Assembly: GCF_900105125.1 (NCBI RefSeq)
Contig: NZ_LT629750.1
Coordinates: forward strand, 2,604,001 to 2,668,000
DNA from: Bradyrhizobium canariense
GTDB lineage: Bacteria > Pseudomonadota > Alphaproteobacteria > Rhizobiales > Xanthobacteraceae
Direction: 5' to 3'
Length of the DNA stretch: 64,000 bases
Numbering within the stretch: position 1 is the stretch's first letter; the number at the start of each line of letters is the position of its first letter. A program made the translations under genes and the position numbers. Of the stretch, positions 26,680 to 36,383 are shown one piece after another. The notes below the pieces were generated by a model. The model did no database searches. It saw only the letters and a list, made by a program, of their open reading frames with translations, and had not been told where the DNA came from.

Positions 26680-29600
26680 TCAATGCAGGAGCGGCGTCCT
26701 CAAGTCGAGGGTCAGCGGAAATTCAATTGTGCGTTCCTCGCGCGGCGGGTCGATCTTGCCGGGGGTATGGCCGTGATCCTGAAACCGGGCCAGCCGCCGC
26801 GCCTCGGCTTCATAGGAATTGACCGGCTTGGTGTCGTAGCTGCGGCCGCCGGGATGCGCCACGTGATAGACGCAGCCGCCCAGCGACCGGCCATTCCAGG
26901 TATCGATCAAGTCAAACGTCAGCGGCGCGTGAACCGGAATGGTCGGGTGTAGCCCCGAGGCGGGCTGCCAGGCCTTGAAACGAACGCCCGCGACCGCCTC
27001 GCCGGAGCGGCCGGTTTCCGTCATCGGCATCCGCCTGCCGTTACAAGTCACGACGTGACGGCCTTCGACAAAGCCCGCGGCCTTGACCTGCAACCGCTCC
27101 ACCGATGAATCGACGTAACGTACCGTGCCGCCAGCCGAGCCCTCCTCGCCCAGAACATGCCAAGGCTCGAGCGCCTGACGCAGTTCGAGCGAAACGCCGC
27201 CATGGTGAACATGGCCGAACACGGGAAAACGGAATTCGAGTTGGGCTGCATACCAATCCGGCGAGAAGTCATAACCGGACTGCTTCAGTTCGGCGAGCAC
27301 GCCCAGAAAATCCTCCCAGAGGAAATGCGGCAGCATGAAACGATCATGCAGCGTCGTGCCCCAGCGCACGAACTTGCCTTGTTGCGGCTCCCGCCAGAGC
27401 TTGGCGACCAGCGCCCGGATCAGCAATTGCTGCGCCAGGGACATGCGCGGGTCGGGCGGCATTTCCAAGGCGCGAAATTCGACCAGCCCAAGCCGGCCGG
27501 TCGGACCATCGGGTGAATAAAGCTTATCGATGCAGATCTCGGCGCGGTGCGTGTTGCCGGTGATGTCGACGAGGATATGCCGGAACAGCCGGTCGACCAG
27601 CCACAGCGGCGCCTTGACGCCCTCCGGCGGCACGTGGGCCAGCGCGATTTCCAATTCATAGAGGCCATCATGCCGGGCCTCGTCGATGCGCGGCGCCTGG
27701 CTGGTCGGCCCGATGAACATGCCCGAGAACAGATAAGACAGCGACGGATGCCGCTGCCAGTACAGCACCAGGCTCTTCAGCAGATCGGGACGGCGCAGGA
27801 ACGGCGAATCCGCAGGCTTGCCGCCGCCAACCACGACATGATTGCCGCCGCCGGTGCCGGTATGCCGGCCGTCGACCAGAAAGCGATTGGCGCCTAGCCG
27901 GACCTTGGCGGCGTCTTCGTAGAGGCCGAAGGTGATATCGACGGCTTCGCGCCAATTGCTCGCCGGCTGAATGTTCACTTCGATCACGCCGGGATCTGGC
28001 GTCACCTTGATGACTTCAACGCGGGGGTCGAACGGCGGCGGATAGCCCTCGACATGCACCTGCATCTGCATCTCTTCAGCGGTCGCTTCAACCGCCGTGA
28101 CTAACTCCAGGTAATCCTCGAGCTTTTCTACCGGCGGCATGAAGGCGCAGAGAATGCCGTCGCGGATTTCGATCGACATCGCCGTGCGAACGCCGCCGGA
28201 TTTGAGTTGCTGCTCCTGCACGTCCTGATGCGGCGCGGCTTCGGCCTGGGCGGTCTGGTCATACACCGGCAGCGCTCCGCGCGGCTCCAGCGGATCCTGC
28301 TCGACGATGTAGGGATACTCCTCCGCCGGGATATGCGGCAGCGACGAGATCGGCAGCCGCAGGCCGAGCGGAGAGTCGCCGGGCGTGAGAAACAGATTGC
28401 CGCGCCGCAGCTTCCAGCGTTCGCTGCGCCAGCGTCCCGCGTCGGCGTTCCAGCGCTGGATCGGCAACACGAAGCCTTTGGGCGTATTGAGCCCCTGATC
28501 GAACACCCGCGCCATGCGCGAGCGCTCTTCCGGATCGGATAATTTGGAATCGCTGGGGTCGACGTTCGGCGGCAGACCTGCTTCCTTTTGCAGCCAATGG
28601 GACGGATCCTCGAACGCCGGCAGGACATATTCGGAATCGACGCCGAGCTTTTGCGCGGTGGCTTCGGCGAACCGCTCGGCATCGTTAATGTCCGCCCGGC
28701 GCGGGTTTTCGATCTTCGCAATCAGATCGGAATTCTTCCAGATCGGGACGCCGTCCCTGCGCCAGTAGAGTCCGAACGCCCAGCGCGGCAGGCTCTCGCC
28801 CGGATACCACTTGCCCTGGCCGTAATGCAGCAAGCCGCCGGGCGCGAAGCGCGCGCGCAAGCGCCTGATGAGGTCATCGGCCAGGCCGCGCTTGGTCGGG
28901 CCGACGGCCGCGATATTCCATTCCGGCGATTCCAGATCGTCGACCGAAACGAAGGTCGGCTCACCACCCATCGTCAGGCGCACGTCGCCGGCTTTCAGAT
29001 CGGCATCGACCTGCTCGCCGAGCCCGTCGAGGCGCGCCCAGGATTCATCCGAGAACGGCCGCGTGATCCGCGGCGCTTCGCGGATGCGCTTGACGCTCAT
29101 CTCGAAGCCAAATTCGACGTTGGCAAAGCCCGCGCTGCCGCTGATCGGCGCCGCCGAGCGATAATGCGGCGTGGCGGCGACGGGAATATGCCCTTCGCCG
29201 GTCAGCATGCCCGAGGTGACATCGAAACCGATCCAGCCGGCGCCCGGCAGATAAACTTCGGCCCAGGCGTGCAGATCGGTGAAATCATTCTCGACCTCGC
29301 GCGGCCCCTCGACCGGATCGATGTCGGGCCGCAACTGAACGAGGTAACCGGAGACGAAACGGGCGGCCAGACCGAGATGCCTGAAGATCTGGATCAACAG
29401 CCAGGCGGAGTCGCGGCACGATCCCGCGCCGGACGCCAGCGTCTCTTCCGGCGTCTGAATGCCCGGCTCCATGCGGATGATATAGCGAATCTTTTTCTGC
29501 AGTTGGGCGTTGAGATCGACCAGGAAATCGACGGTGCTTTCGGCCTTGCGCGGAATGCCGGCAAGATAGGCGGCAAACAGCGGCCCCTCCTCGGATATCG

Positions 29601-29955
29601 CGAGATAGGGCGCGAGCTCGGTCCTGAGGTCGTCGGTGTATTGAAACGGAAAGCTGGTGGCGTAGGGTTCGACGAAGAAATCGAACGGATTGACCACGGT
29701 CATCTGCGCGGTGAAATCGACCTCGATCTTCAGCTCGGTGGCTTTCTCGGGAAAGACAAAACGAGCCAGCCAGTTGCCCTGCGGGTCCTGCTGCCAGTTC
29801 ACGAAATGATTTGATGGCGTAACCTTGAGTGAATAGCTCAGGATCGGCGTACGTGTATGCGGCGCCGGCCGCAGGCGAACGGTTTGAGGGCCGAGGTCGA
29901 TCGGACGATCATATTTGTAGTGTGTAACGTGATGTAGCGCGACGAAGATCGACAC
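26680..29955 (-). CDS. Large transglutaminase-DUF2126 protein
   Basis: 1091 residues. The N-terminal beta domain (1-90) and transglutaminase core have the full triad: C180 ([10 protein letters not shown]), H229 ([11 protein letters not shown]) and D245 (GFDVTSG). The rest, from about residue 300, is DUF2126, with conserved stretches [26 protein letters not shown] and a histidine-rich [13 protein letters not shown]2126 has distant similarity to amidoligase-type folds, so the protein may combine cleavage and ligation. It is the first gene of the three-gene operon and ends 27 bp before the ATP-grasp/alpha-E start. Confidence 0.9.
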   Translation of the reverse strand: MSIFVALHHVTHYKYDRPIDLGPQTVRLRPAPHTRTPILSYSLKVTPSNHFVNWQQDPQGNWLARFVFPEKATELKIEVDFTAQMTVVNPFDFFVEPYATSFPFQYTDDLRTELAPYLAISEEGPLFAAYLAGIPRKAESTVDFLVDLNAQLQKKIRYIIRMEPGIQTPEETLASGAGSCRDSAWLLIQIFRHLGLAARFVSGYLVQLRPDIDPVEGPREVENDFTDLHAWAEVYLPGAGWIGFDVTSGMLTGEGHIPVAATPHYRSAAPISGSAGFANVEFGFEMSVKRIREAPRITRPFSDESWARLDGLGEQVDADLKAGDVRLTMGGEPTFVSVDDLESPEWNIAAVGPTKRGLADDLIRRLRARFAPGGLLHYGQGKWYPGESLPRWAFGLYWRRDGVPIWKNSDLIAKIENPRRADINDAERFAEATAQKLGVDSEYVLPAFEDPSHWLQKEAGLPPNVDPSDSKLSDPEERSRMARVFDQGLNTPKGFVLPIQRWNADAGRWRSERWKLRRGNLFLTPGDSPLGLRLPISSLPHIPAEEYPYIVEQDPLEPRGALPVYDQTAQAEAAPHQDVQEQQLKSGGVRTAMSIEIRDGILCAFMPPVEKLEDYLELVTAVEATAEEMQMQVHVEGYPPPFDPRVEVIKVTPDPGVIEVNIQPASNWREAVDITFGLYEDAAKVRLGANRFLVDGRHTGTGGGNHVVVGGGKPADSPFLRRPDLLKSLVLYWQRHPSLSYLFSGMFIGPTSQAPRIDEARHDGLYELEIALAHVPPEGVKAPLWLVDRLFRHILVDITGNTHRAEICIDKLYSPDGPTGRLGLVEFRALEMPPDPRMSLAQQLLIRALVAKLWREPQQGKFVRWGTTLHDRFMLPHFLWEDFLGVLAELKQSGYDFSPDWYAAQLEFRFPVFGHVHHGGVSLELRQALEPWHVLGEEGSAGGTVRYVDSSVERLQVKAAGFVEGRHVVTCNGRRMPMTETGRSGEAVAGVRFKAWQPASGLHPTIPVHAPLTFDLIDTWNGRSLGGCVYHVAHPGGRSYDTKPVNSYEAEARRLARFQDHGHTPGKIDPPREERTIEFPLTLDLRTPLLH

Positions 29956-30014
29956 AGACTGACCACTCCAGCAGCTTTTTTAAGCAGAACACTGGTTTGG
30001 GGGTCGATCAAGCA

Positions 30015-30159
30015 CTAACAACGGGCACGAGCTGCCTACGCGAGGGGCGTAAGCACCGTCATTCCGGGATGGTCCGAAGGACCAGACCTCGGATGCGCAA
30101 TTGCGCATCGGGGAATCTCGAGATTCCGGGTTCGATGCTTCGCATCGCCCCGGAATGAC
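30015..30159. repeat. Palindromic repeat family A, copy 1
   Basis: The core at 30058-30159 starts GTCATTCCGGGATGGTCC and ends CCCCGGAATGAC. It contains internal palindromes GGATGCGCAATTGCGCATC-like and GAATCTCGAGATTC. It is nearly identical to copy 2 at 33715-33860, including about 44 bp of flank. Shorter relatives lie at 45812-45886 and 49456-49515. Confidence 0.85.
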
Positions 30160-30166
30160 GGCGCGC

Positions 30167-30243
30167 AGGATGGTGGAGCGAAGCGATACCATCTATTTCG
30201 TCTATGAAAGCGATGGGTTTCACGAAGGAATCAACCCATCCTA
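30167..30243. repeat. Palindromic repeat family B, short copy
   Basis: Starts AGGATGGTGGAGCGAAGCGA and ends AATCAACCCATCCTAC. It is a degenerate, shorter member of the family seen at 31899-32018 and 33589-33705, directly adjoining a family A copy. Confidence 0.6.
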
Positions 30244-30329
30244 CGAGCTAAGCTGGGACGACCAGCCAGGTGCCGAATCCCTTCAAACATGCCTCACGCT
30301 CTCGCCGCGCGATGCGCCCGAGCTGATGC

Positions 30330-30890
30330 AAAAACTTCCGCCCAGAGGGCGTGGGGAATGCCGGGCGCCCAGTGCACCCGCAGCCTCGTGTGCGCATGGT
30401 GTTGGTAAGTATGCACACGAGTATTCACAGCAGTCACACCGGAAATCGCCCGGCATTCCCGCACGCAATGGTTTTAACGGTTTACTTCGTGCTCTCCCCG
30501 GCGATCGGGCTCTTTTGCCACCGTCGCCTCGCGGACCAAAGGTTCTATCCAGCCCGGTTGAGCCGAACGAGCCTCCGCAAGACTTGACGCCAGCGTCGAG
30601 GCGTCAGGACCACACGACTTCACCGTCCGCGGACTCCGTCTTCGACAAAAGTCATCAACGCGATACGGTTTGTCGCGCCGAAGCCTCGGCGAAGGCGGAA
30701 AAAACAGCGTCGTCGTCTTGCGTGCCTGATATCGCTCACGGAGAGCAATCCGCCCTGCGACCCCATCGCACGCCTGACGCTGCCGCGTCCACCGCATCTC
30801 ATCCCGCGTCCGTGACGATCGCGATACGCCCCTCCTGTGGGACGAGACGGCGGCGGGTATGGAGGTGATTTGGAGAAAAACGGAATGGGA
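30330..30890. repeat. ORF-poor stretch resembling a decayed interspersed repeat
   Basis: Between the DUF2126 gene and the uracil-DNA-glycosylase-like gene there are 1173 bp without a convincing gene. Several overlapping frames on both strands encode arginine-, serine- and proline-rich text without domains, for example a plus-strand peptide with DASVEASGPHDFTV. From memory, near-identical spurious peptides recur across Bradyrhizobium genomes, so I read this as an interspersed non-coding repeat rather than genes. Its boundaries are approximate. From about 30890 to 31128 I see nothing. Confidence 0.45.
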
Positions 30891-31128
30891 ATATTTTTCG
30901 CTATGGGACTCGACAGCCCCGATCACACCAAATCTAGCCCGTCGGGCGCGGGTGCTTTTTGCACGGCGTCATCCGCCCGTTCGACGGAAAGAATAATCTG
31001 ACACGTTGGGTAAATCGACGGCATTCATTCATAATCTCGGCAGACCGCCCTCAGCGGCCCCGCTTGTGCCGGCTCTGCGAACACGATTCTGTTTCTCGGA
31101 CCTCCGCTGCTCAGCGTTTATGTGAAGT

Positions 31129-31842
31129 TCACCTAAGCCGGTGCCGAACTCCTTGCGTGATGGCAAGTTCAGCGAACCGATTCGCAAGCCTAGCCCAAAT
31201 GGTATGCATATTATCAATGCCGCCCGCATTCCTAGTCCCCCAACTTCCGGTATGGGGCACGCCGTAAATCTCAGCCCCATTCTGGTGTTGGGTGTGAGCG
31301 TTAGGCAGCGATGCTTCGCTTAGCTTGCTTAGCGGATGACCTAGGGCAAGTTGAATCGCGTTGAACGTTCCTTTTCCGAGGCAAAGGACCATGCGGGGCT
31401 GAACAATCTCAATTTGCGGGAGGGCGTATTTTTCCGCGCAATACGCAAGGTCTTCAATCGGAATCTTGGCGCTGATGGTTCCAGGTTTGATAAAAACAAA
31501 CAAGTTCGTTGCGTAGGTGTCAGCAAACTCCAGTCCAAAATGCTTTTTGAGAAGTGCTTTCAAGGTTTTGTTTGTCGGAAGATTAGCGTCTTGACCACAG
31601 AGCTTTCGCGCCTCTTTCTGCGCTGGTTTGCTTCGCTTTGGTGATTCTAAGGCTTCTGCTGAGGACCAATCTTGGGCCACAATCATCAAGCCAGCATCCA
31701 GGTTGCAAGCCGATATAGTCCAAGGAGTTATCCAATCGCCATCGTAGAAGCCATCGTCGAAGTCAGACAGCGCATGATACTTTGGATTTCTATCCTGCTT
31801 TCGGAGCAAGATTAAATCAGCCAGGGCTTCCTTCTTACCCAC
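31129..31842 (-). CDS. Uracil-DNA-glycosylase-superfamily protein
   Basis: 237 residues, noticeably AT-richer than the neighbouring genes. The pattern fits the UDG superfamily: an N-terminal LMIVAQDWSS segment in the place of the GxxPG/water-activating loop, ATNLFVFIKPG in the middle, MVLCLGKGTFNAI, and a C-terminal VPHTGSWGTRNAGG in the place of the HPS DNA-contact loop. The family's usual catalytic Asp or Asn is not clear from sequence alone. It stands alone between repeats, so horizontal acquisition is plausible. Alternatively it may be a UDG-fold protein with a different activity. Confidence 0.6.
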   Translation of the reverse strand: MGKKEALADLILLRKQDRNPKYHALSDFDDGFYDGDWITPWTISACNLDAGLMIVAQDWSSAEALESPKRSKPAQKEARKLCGQDANLPTNKTLKALLKKHFGLEFADTYATNLFVFIKPGTISAKIPIEDLAYCAEKYALPQIEIVQPRMVLCLGKGTFNAIQLALGHPLSKLSEASLPNAHTQHQNGAEIYGVPHTGSWGTRNAGGIDNMHTIWARLANRFAELAITQGVRHRLR

Positions 31843-31898
31843 CTGTGGCTATCCTTCGAAATTCCGAAAATCTCTTGGCGCATCATATTTTATAGCAC

Positions 31899-32018
31899 GT
31901 AGGATGGGTGGAGCCAACGGGTCCGGCCTTCGGCCGGCCCGATGATAAACTCCGCGATACCCATCGATTTAAAATTTGCGAAGATGATGGGGTTCGCGAA
32001 GGGCTCAACCCATCCTAC
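31899..32018. repeat. Palindromic repeat family B, copy 2
   Basis: Begins GTAGGATGGGTGGAGCC and ends GGGCTCAACCCATCCTAC, so the ends are inverted complements. The internal 50 or so bases (including GGTCCGGCCTTCGGCCGGCC) are identical to copy 3 at 33589-33705. It ends just after the stop of the small secreted-protein gene. Confidence 0.85.
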
Positions 32019-32025
32019 AATCTGC

Positions 32026-32385
32026 TCAGCCGCAATTCCAGATCGGCCCGATAGGTGTCTGCGTCCAGCACGGACCAAAGCTGCCGCCATTGTAGCGGCC
32101 GCGGGCAAAGCCGGGCCGGCCGAAATAGTACCGGTCGCCATCATACCCGTAATAGCTAGGGACCGGGTCAATATACCAAGGGCGTCGCTCGCGGCGCGCC
32201 ATACGCAGCACCGCAGGTTCCTGGCGATAGAGCGGCAGGCTGTTGTTCAGCGGCTGATGATAGCCCGGCAGGAAGCCATAGCCATGCCAGCGTGGCGCCG
32301 GCCGCTTATGAATTGGCGCAGCCAGCGCGACCACCGACAGCAGCGACAGAACGACAGCAATTGATAGACACACGAGGCGCGACAT
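32026..32385 (-). CDS. Small secreted protein rich in Tyr, Pro and Arg
   Basis: 119 residues from the ATG at 32385; 12 more codons are open upstream, but the signal peptide begins here (MSRLVCLSIAVVLSLLSVVALA). The mature chain is basic and aromatic-rich, with YYGYDGDRYYFGRPGF and a C-terminal CWTQTPIGPIWNCG containing two cysteines. It resembles small conserved Bradyrhizobium envelope proteins of unknown function. It stands alone between two repeats. Confidence 0.65.
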   Translation of the reverse strand: MSRLVCLSIAVVLSLLSVVALAAPIHKRPAPRWHGYGFLPGYHQPLNNSLPLYRQEPAVLRMARRERRPWYIDPVPSYYGYDGDRYYFGRPGFARGRYNGGSFGPCWTQTPIGPIWNCG

Positions 32386-32610
32386 AAGCACACCATAGAC
32401 AGTCGGCTGTGGGATGGCCATTCAAATCCGAGTGCAAAGTTTCTTCGCGGCCTACTGCAGATCCGCCAGTCGAGGATCCTGTGCCGCCGCTGCGCGCAGC
32501 CGATCGCGGTCTGGGCTGCCTTGCGGGTGCTGCTCGCCGGTGCCACACTTAGCCCTCAAGTCCGACGGCAAAGACCGGGCAAGCGGGCATACGGGACAAT
32601 CGAGGGAACG

Positions 32611-33585
32611 ATGAAGCTCGCTGCGAACCTGTTCGCCGCCCTGTTTGTGCTGCTCGCGGCGCAGACCGCCTCGGCGCAATCGAGTTATCCGAACCGGCCA
32701 GTGAAAATCCTGGTCGGCTTCACACCCGGCACCGCTCCCGACCTTGCGGCTCGCATTCTTGCCGACCGGTTTGCGGAAGTCTGGGGCACGCCGTTCGTGG
32801 TCGAGAATATTCCCGGCGCCGGCAGCAACATTGCCACCGACCGCGTCGCCAAGGCGGCCGCCGACGGCTACACGCTGCTGATGGGCGGCAACCCGTCGCT
32901 GGTCATCAATCCGAGCCTGTATACGACACTGCCATTCGATCCGATCAGGGATTTCGCACCGATCTCGCAGGTATTCATCGCGGCGAACGTGCTCGCCGTT
33001 CCGCCCGAGCTGCCGGTCAAGAGCGTGGCGGAGCTGGTGGCGCTCGCCAAAGCCGAGCCCGGCAAACTTTCCTATGGCCATGCCGGCGTGGGCACGTCGC
33101 AGCATCTGGCCGCCGAATTGTTCAAATACATGGCGCATGTCGATATTGCGCCGGTGCCCTATCGCGGCACCACGGCGTTCATGCCGGACCTGCTCGCCAA
33201 CCGAATCTCCATGTCGTTCGCCAATATCGTGAACGTGGTGCCGCTCGCGCGCGAAGGGAAATTGCGCGCGCTGGCCATCACTTCGCTCAAGCGCTCGGCC
33301 CTGGCGCCCGACCTGCCGACCATGGCGGAATCCGGCTTCCCTGGCTTCGAGGCCGTGCCGTGGTTCGGCCTGCTCGCGCCGACCGGCACGCCGAAAGATG
33401 TTCTGGACAAATTGCACGACGAAACCGTCAAGGCCCTGGCGACGCCCGAGGTGCGCAAGAAGTTCGACGAACTTGGCCTCGAGCCGGTCGGCAACACGCC
33501 GGCCGAATTTGCCGCGATCATCAAGAAAGAAACGCCCGAATGGGCAAAAGTGATCAAGGATGCCGGCATCAAGCTCGGCAACTAG
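32611..33585 (+). CDS. Bug-family periplasmic solute-binding protein
   Basis: 325 residues from the ATG at 32611, preceded by GAGGG at a good distance; the frame is open to 32521 without a signal-like sequence. The signal peptide ends ASAQ. The mature protein starts SYPNRPVKILVGFTPGTAPDLAARILAD, the standard Bug (tripartite tricarboxylate transporter) start, and ends EWAKVIKDAGIKLG. These proteins bind carboxylates. No TctA or TctB membrane genes lie nearby, so it is an orphan, as is common in the family. The divergent position to uxaA-type genes beyond the repeats may or may not matter. Confidence 0.88.
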   Translation: MKLAANLFAALFVLLAAQTASAQSSYPNRPVKILVGFTPGTAPDLAARILADRFAEVWGTPFVVENIPGAGSNIATDRVAKAAADGYTLLMGGNPSLVINPSLYTTLPFDPIRDFAPISQVFIAANVLAVPPELPVKSVAELVALAKAEPGKLSYGHAGVGTSQHLAAELFKYMAHVDIAPVPYRGTTAFMPDLLANRISMSFANIVNVVPLAREGKLRALAITSLKRSALAPDLPTMAESGFPGFEAVPWFGLLAPTGTPKDVLDKLHDETVKALATPEVRKKFDELGLEPVGNTPAEFAAIIKKETPEWAKVIKDAGIKLGN

Positions 33586-33588
33586 CGC

Positions 33589-33705
33589 GTGGGATGGGTC
33601 GAGCCAACGGGTCCGGCCTTCGGCCGGCCCGATGATAAACTCCGCGATACCCATCAACTAAATTTGCGAAGATGATGGGTTTCGCGAAGGGCTCAACCCA
33701 TCCTG
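33589..33705. repeat. Palindromic repeat family B, copy 3
   Basis: Begins four bases after the Bug gene stop with GTGGGATGGGTCGAGCC and ends GGGCTCAACCCATCCTG. It is in the same orientation as copy 2, so the two form a near-identical direct repeat pair around the 32026-33585 genes. Confidence 0.85.
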
Positions 33706-33714
33706 TGGACAGCT

Positions 33715-33860
33715 CCTAACAACGGGCACAGGATGCCTAGGCGGGAGGCGTATGCGCCGTCATTCCGGGATGGTCCGTAGGACCAGACCTCAGATGCGCA
33801 ATTGCGCATCGGGGAATCTCGAGATTCCGGGTTCGATGCTTCGCATCGCCCCGGAATGAC
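33715..33860. repeat. Palindromic repeat family A, copy 2
   Basis: The core at 33759-33860 differs from the copy at 30058-30159 by only a few bases. It ends nine bases before the stop codon of the uxaA-type gene and could serve as its 3' hairpin. Confidence 0.85.
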
Positions 33861-33869
33861 AGATTAATC

Positions 33870-35393
33870 CTACATCGTAGCCCCAAGCACCCAGGGCGCG
33901 AATTCGGCGCCGCCGAAGTCGAAGCTCTCGCTCTTGGTCGGCTGTCCCGAAGCGGTCTTCAGCATCAGATCGAAAATGCGTTGGCCGCATTGCTGCACGG
34001 TTTCCTCGCCGTCGAGGATGGTGCCGCAATTGACATCCATGTCGTCTTCCATCCGCTTGTACATCGGCGAGTTGGTCGCGAGCTTGATCGATGGCGCAGG
34101 CTTGCAGCCGAACACGCTGCCGCGGCCGGTGGTGAAGCAGACAAGATTGGCGCCGCCGGCGACCTGCCCGGTCGCCGCGACCGGGTCGTAGCCAGGCGTG
34201 TCCATGAACACAAAACCTTTCTTGGTGACGGGCTCGGCGTAGTTCAGGACATCGACCAGGTTGGTGCTGCCGGCCTTGGCCATCGCGCCGAGCGACTTTT
34301 CCAAAATCGTGGTAAGGCCGCCGGCCTTGTTGCCCGGGCTTGGATTGGCGTTCATTTCGGCGCCTTCACGCTCGGTGTACTCCTCCCACCAGCGCATCAA
34401 CGACACCAGCTTTTCGCCGACCTCGCGGCTGACCGCGCGGCGCGTCAGGAGATGCTCGGCGCCGTAGGTTTCCGGCGTTTCCGACAGGATCACGGTGCCG
34501 CCGTGCCGCACCAGCAGATCGCTCGCCGCTCCCAGCGCCGGATTGGCGGAGACGCCGGAATAACCATCGGAGCCACCGCATTGCAGGGCCACCGTCAATT
34601 CACTGGCCGACACCGGTTCGCGTTTTACTTTATTCGCATCGGCCAACGCCTCGCGAACAAAGGCAACTCCGGCCTCCACCGTCTTGCGGGTCCCGCCGAT
34701 TTCCTGGATTTCCAGTTCGCGCAGGCGGCCGGCGAGCTTCTGCTCCTTCATCAATCCGCCGATCTGGTTGACCTCGCAGCCAAGCCCCAGCACGACCACG
34801 GCGGAAAAATTGACGTGCCGCGCATAGCCGCCGAGCGTGCGGCGCAGGATCGTCAGCGGCTCGTCCTGCGTCATGCCGCAGCCGGTCTTGTGGGTCAGCG
34901 CGACCACGCCGTCGACATTCGGGAAATCGGCCAGCGGGTTGTCGCCCGTGAACGGGTTTTTCTTGAAGACATCGGCGACCATGCCGGCGACATGCGCACT
35001 GCAATTCACCGAGGTGAGGATGCCGATATAATTGCGGGTCGCGATCCGGCCGTCGGGGCGGCGAATGCCGTCGAAAGTCGCAGGCAGATCGAAATTGGGT
35101 GTCGGCGTGACGTCGACGCCAAAGGCGTAGTCCTTGGCGAAATCGCCCATGCCGCAGTTCTGGGTGTGGACGTGCTGGCCCGGCAAAATCGGCGTGGTCG
35201 CAAAGCCGATGATCTGGCCATAACGACGGACCGGTTCACCGACCGCGATCGGCTTGATCGCCACCTTGTGGCCGGCGGGAATGCGCTCAACCGTGGTCAC
35301 GCCGTCGGCCACCACCATGCCGGGCGGCAGGCTCGAGCGCGCAATCAGCACGCCATCATCAGGATGCAATCGAATGACGGGTGCTGGGGTCAT
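33870..35393 (-). CDS. UxaA-family altronate/galactarate dehydratase
   Basis: 507 residues with an ATG start at 35393, preceded by AGGAGA. The N-terminal SAF domain (about 1-85, DDGVLIARSSLPPG) is followed by the UxaA catalytic part, with LTHKTGCGMTQDE, LGLGCEVNQ, CGGSDGYSGVSANPALG and the C-terminal DMDVNCGTILDGEETV. These enzymes remove water from sugar acids such as altronate or galactarate using Fe. It heads no tight operon but follows the aldolase and dehydrogenase genes on the same strand, so the three probably serve one hydroxy-acid pathway. The exact substrate cannot be read from sequence. Confidence 0.85.
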   Translation of the reverse strand: MTPAPVIRLHPDDGVLIARSSLPPGMVVADGVTTVERIPAGHKVAIKPIAVGEPVRRYGQIIGFATTPILPGQHVHTQNCGMGDFAKDYAFGVDVTPTPNFDLPATFDGIRRPDGRIATRNYIGILTSVNCSAHVAGMVADVFKKNPFTGDNPLADFPNVDGVVALTHKTGCGMTQDEPLTILRRTLGGYARHVNFSAVVVLGLGCEVNQIGGLMKEQKLAGRLRELEIQEIGGTRKTVEAGVAFVREALADANKVKREPVSASELTVALQCGGSDGYSGVSANPALGAASDLLVRHGGTVILSETPETYGAEHLLTRRAVSREVGEKLVSLMRWWEEYTEREGAEMNANPSPGNKAGGLTTILEKSLGAMAKAGSTNLVDVLNYAEPVTKKGFVFMDTPGYDPVAATGQVAGGANLVCFTTGRGSVFGCKPAPSIKLATNSPMYKRMEDDMDVNCGTILDGEETVQQCGQRIFDLMLKTASGQPTKSESFDFGGAEFAPWVLGATM

Positions 35394-35414
35394 GGGTTGT
35401 CTCCTGTGAGATTT

Positions 35415-35481
35415 GCGAATGGTGAGCAGCGAATGGCGAACAGAATTAGTTCTACGCGCTACTCCCCATTCGCTATTCGCC
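35415..35481. repeat. Palindromic intergenic repeat
   Basis: GCGAATGG and CGAATGGCGAACAGAA on the left pair with GTTCT and CCATTCGCTATTCGCC on the right. It lies in the 96-bp gap between the aldolase and dehydratase genes, in the likely transcript, and may act as a hairpin between them. Confidence 0.5.
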
Positions 35482-35489
35482 TTTTTCAG

Positions 35490-36266
35490 TTACGCCTTGC
35501 CGCCGGAATCCTTGCGGGTCTGATTCACCTGCATCTTGGCGTAGGTCATCATCAGTCCGCTCTCGTTCGATAGCGTCACGAGCTTGAAACCCATGTTGAT
35601 CGCGCGCACCGCGCCGTCGGCGCCGCTGCAATGAATGCCGGGATAGAGGCCGCGCTTGCCGCACTCTTTCACGATCTTCTCATAGATCTTGAGGATTTCC
35701 GGCTCGTCGCGGTCGAGCTTCGGCACCAGGCCATAGGAGAAGCCGAGATCCGAGGGGCCGATATAGACGCCGTTGATGCCCTCGACATCGAGGATCGATT
35801 CCATGTTTTCGACCGCCGTCTTGGTCTCCATCATCGGCAGCAGCACGATCTCGTCATTGGCGGTCTGCTGATAGGTGCCGGCCGAGCCATACATGCCGGA
35901 CCGGATCGGGCCGTTCGAACGCGTGCCGCGCGGCGGATATTTGGCGTAGGAAACGAGGTTTTCCGCCTCCTGCTTGGTGTTGACCATCGGGCAAATCACG
36001 CCATAGGCGCCGCCATCGAGCACCTTGCCGATGATGCCCGGCTCATTCCAGGGCACGCGAACCATCGGCGTCACCGGGTGGCCGTTCATCGCCTGAAAGC
36101 ACTGCACCATCGACTGGTAGTCCTGCACACCATGCTGGATATCCACGGTGACGCTGTCGAAGCCGCATTGCGCGATCACCTCGGCGGAAAATCCCGACGG
36201 GATCGCAAGCCAGGCGTTCACCACAGCCTTGCCCGAGGCCCATACTTTCTTGACGTTGTTTGCCAC
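35490..36266 (-). CDS. HpcH/HpaI-family aldolase
   Basis: 258 residues from a GTG at 36266 with GGAAGG six to seven bases upstream; the frame is open to 36302, but those residues are not family-like. This is a class II (metal-dependent) pyruvate aldolase. Expected active-site elements are present: the His in DIQHGVQDY, the Arg in MVRVPWNE, the metal Glu in MMETKTAVE and the metal Asp in IGPSDLGFS. HpaI splits 2,4-dihydroxyhept-2-enedioate, and GarL splits keto-deoxy-glucarate. Position beside UxaA suggests a sugar-acid aldolase. However, the hpa operon 7 kb away lacks hpaI, so this gene could serve it too. Confidence 0.85.
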   Translation of the reverse strand: MANNVKKVWASGKAVVNAWLAIPSGFSAEVIAQCGFDSVTVDIQHGVQDYQSMVQCFQAMNGHPVTPMVRVPWNEPGIIGKVLDGGAYGVICPMVNTKQEAENLVSYAKYPPRGTRSNGPIRSGMYGSAGTYQQTANDEIVLLPMMETKTAVENMESILDVEGINGVYIGPSDLGFSYGLVPKLDRDEPEILKIYEKIVKECGKRGLYPGIHCSGADGAVRAINMGFKLVTLSNESGLMMTYAKMQVNQTRKDSGGKA

Positions 36267-36383
36267 TCTGTTTCCTTCCCTTTTTTCCGAACCTGCCGTC
36301 ATTGCGTAGAGCCTGGCGCTGAAGCAAGACAGTCCAGATTTCGCAGCTCTGGATTGCTCCGCTGCTCCCGCCAGCGGCGCAGA

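Noticed and set aside
30101..30868. 255-residue plus-strand frame
   Set aside because: It begins inside a palindromic repeat and its sequence is Ser/Pro/Arg-rich without domains, as expected from a decayed repeat.
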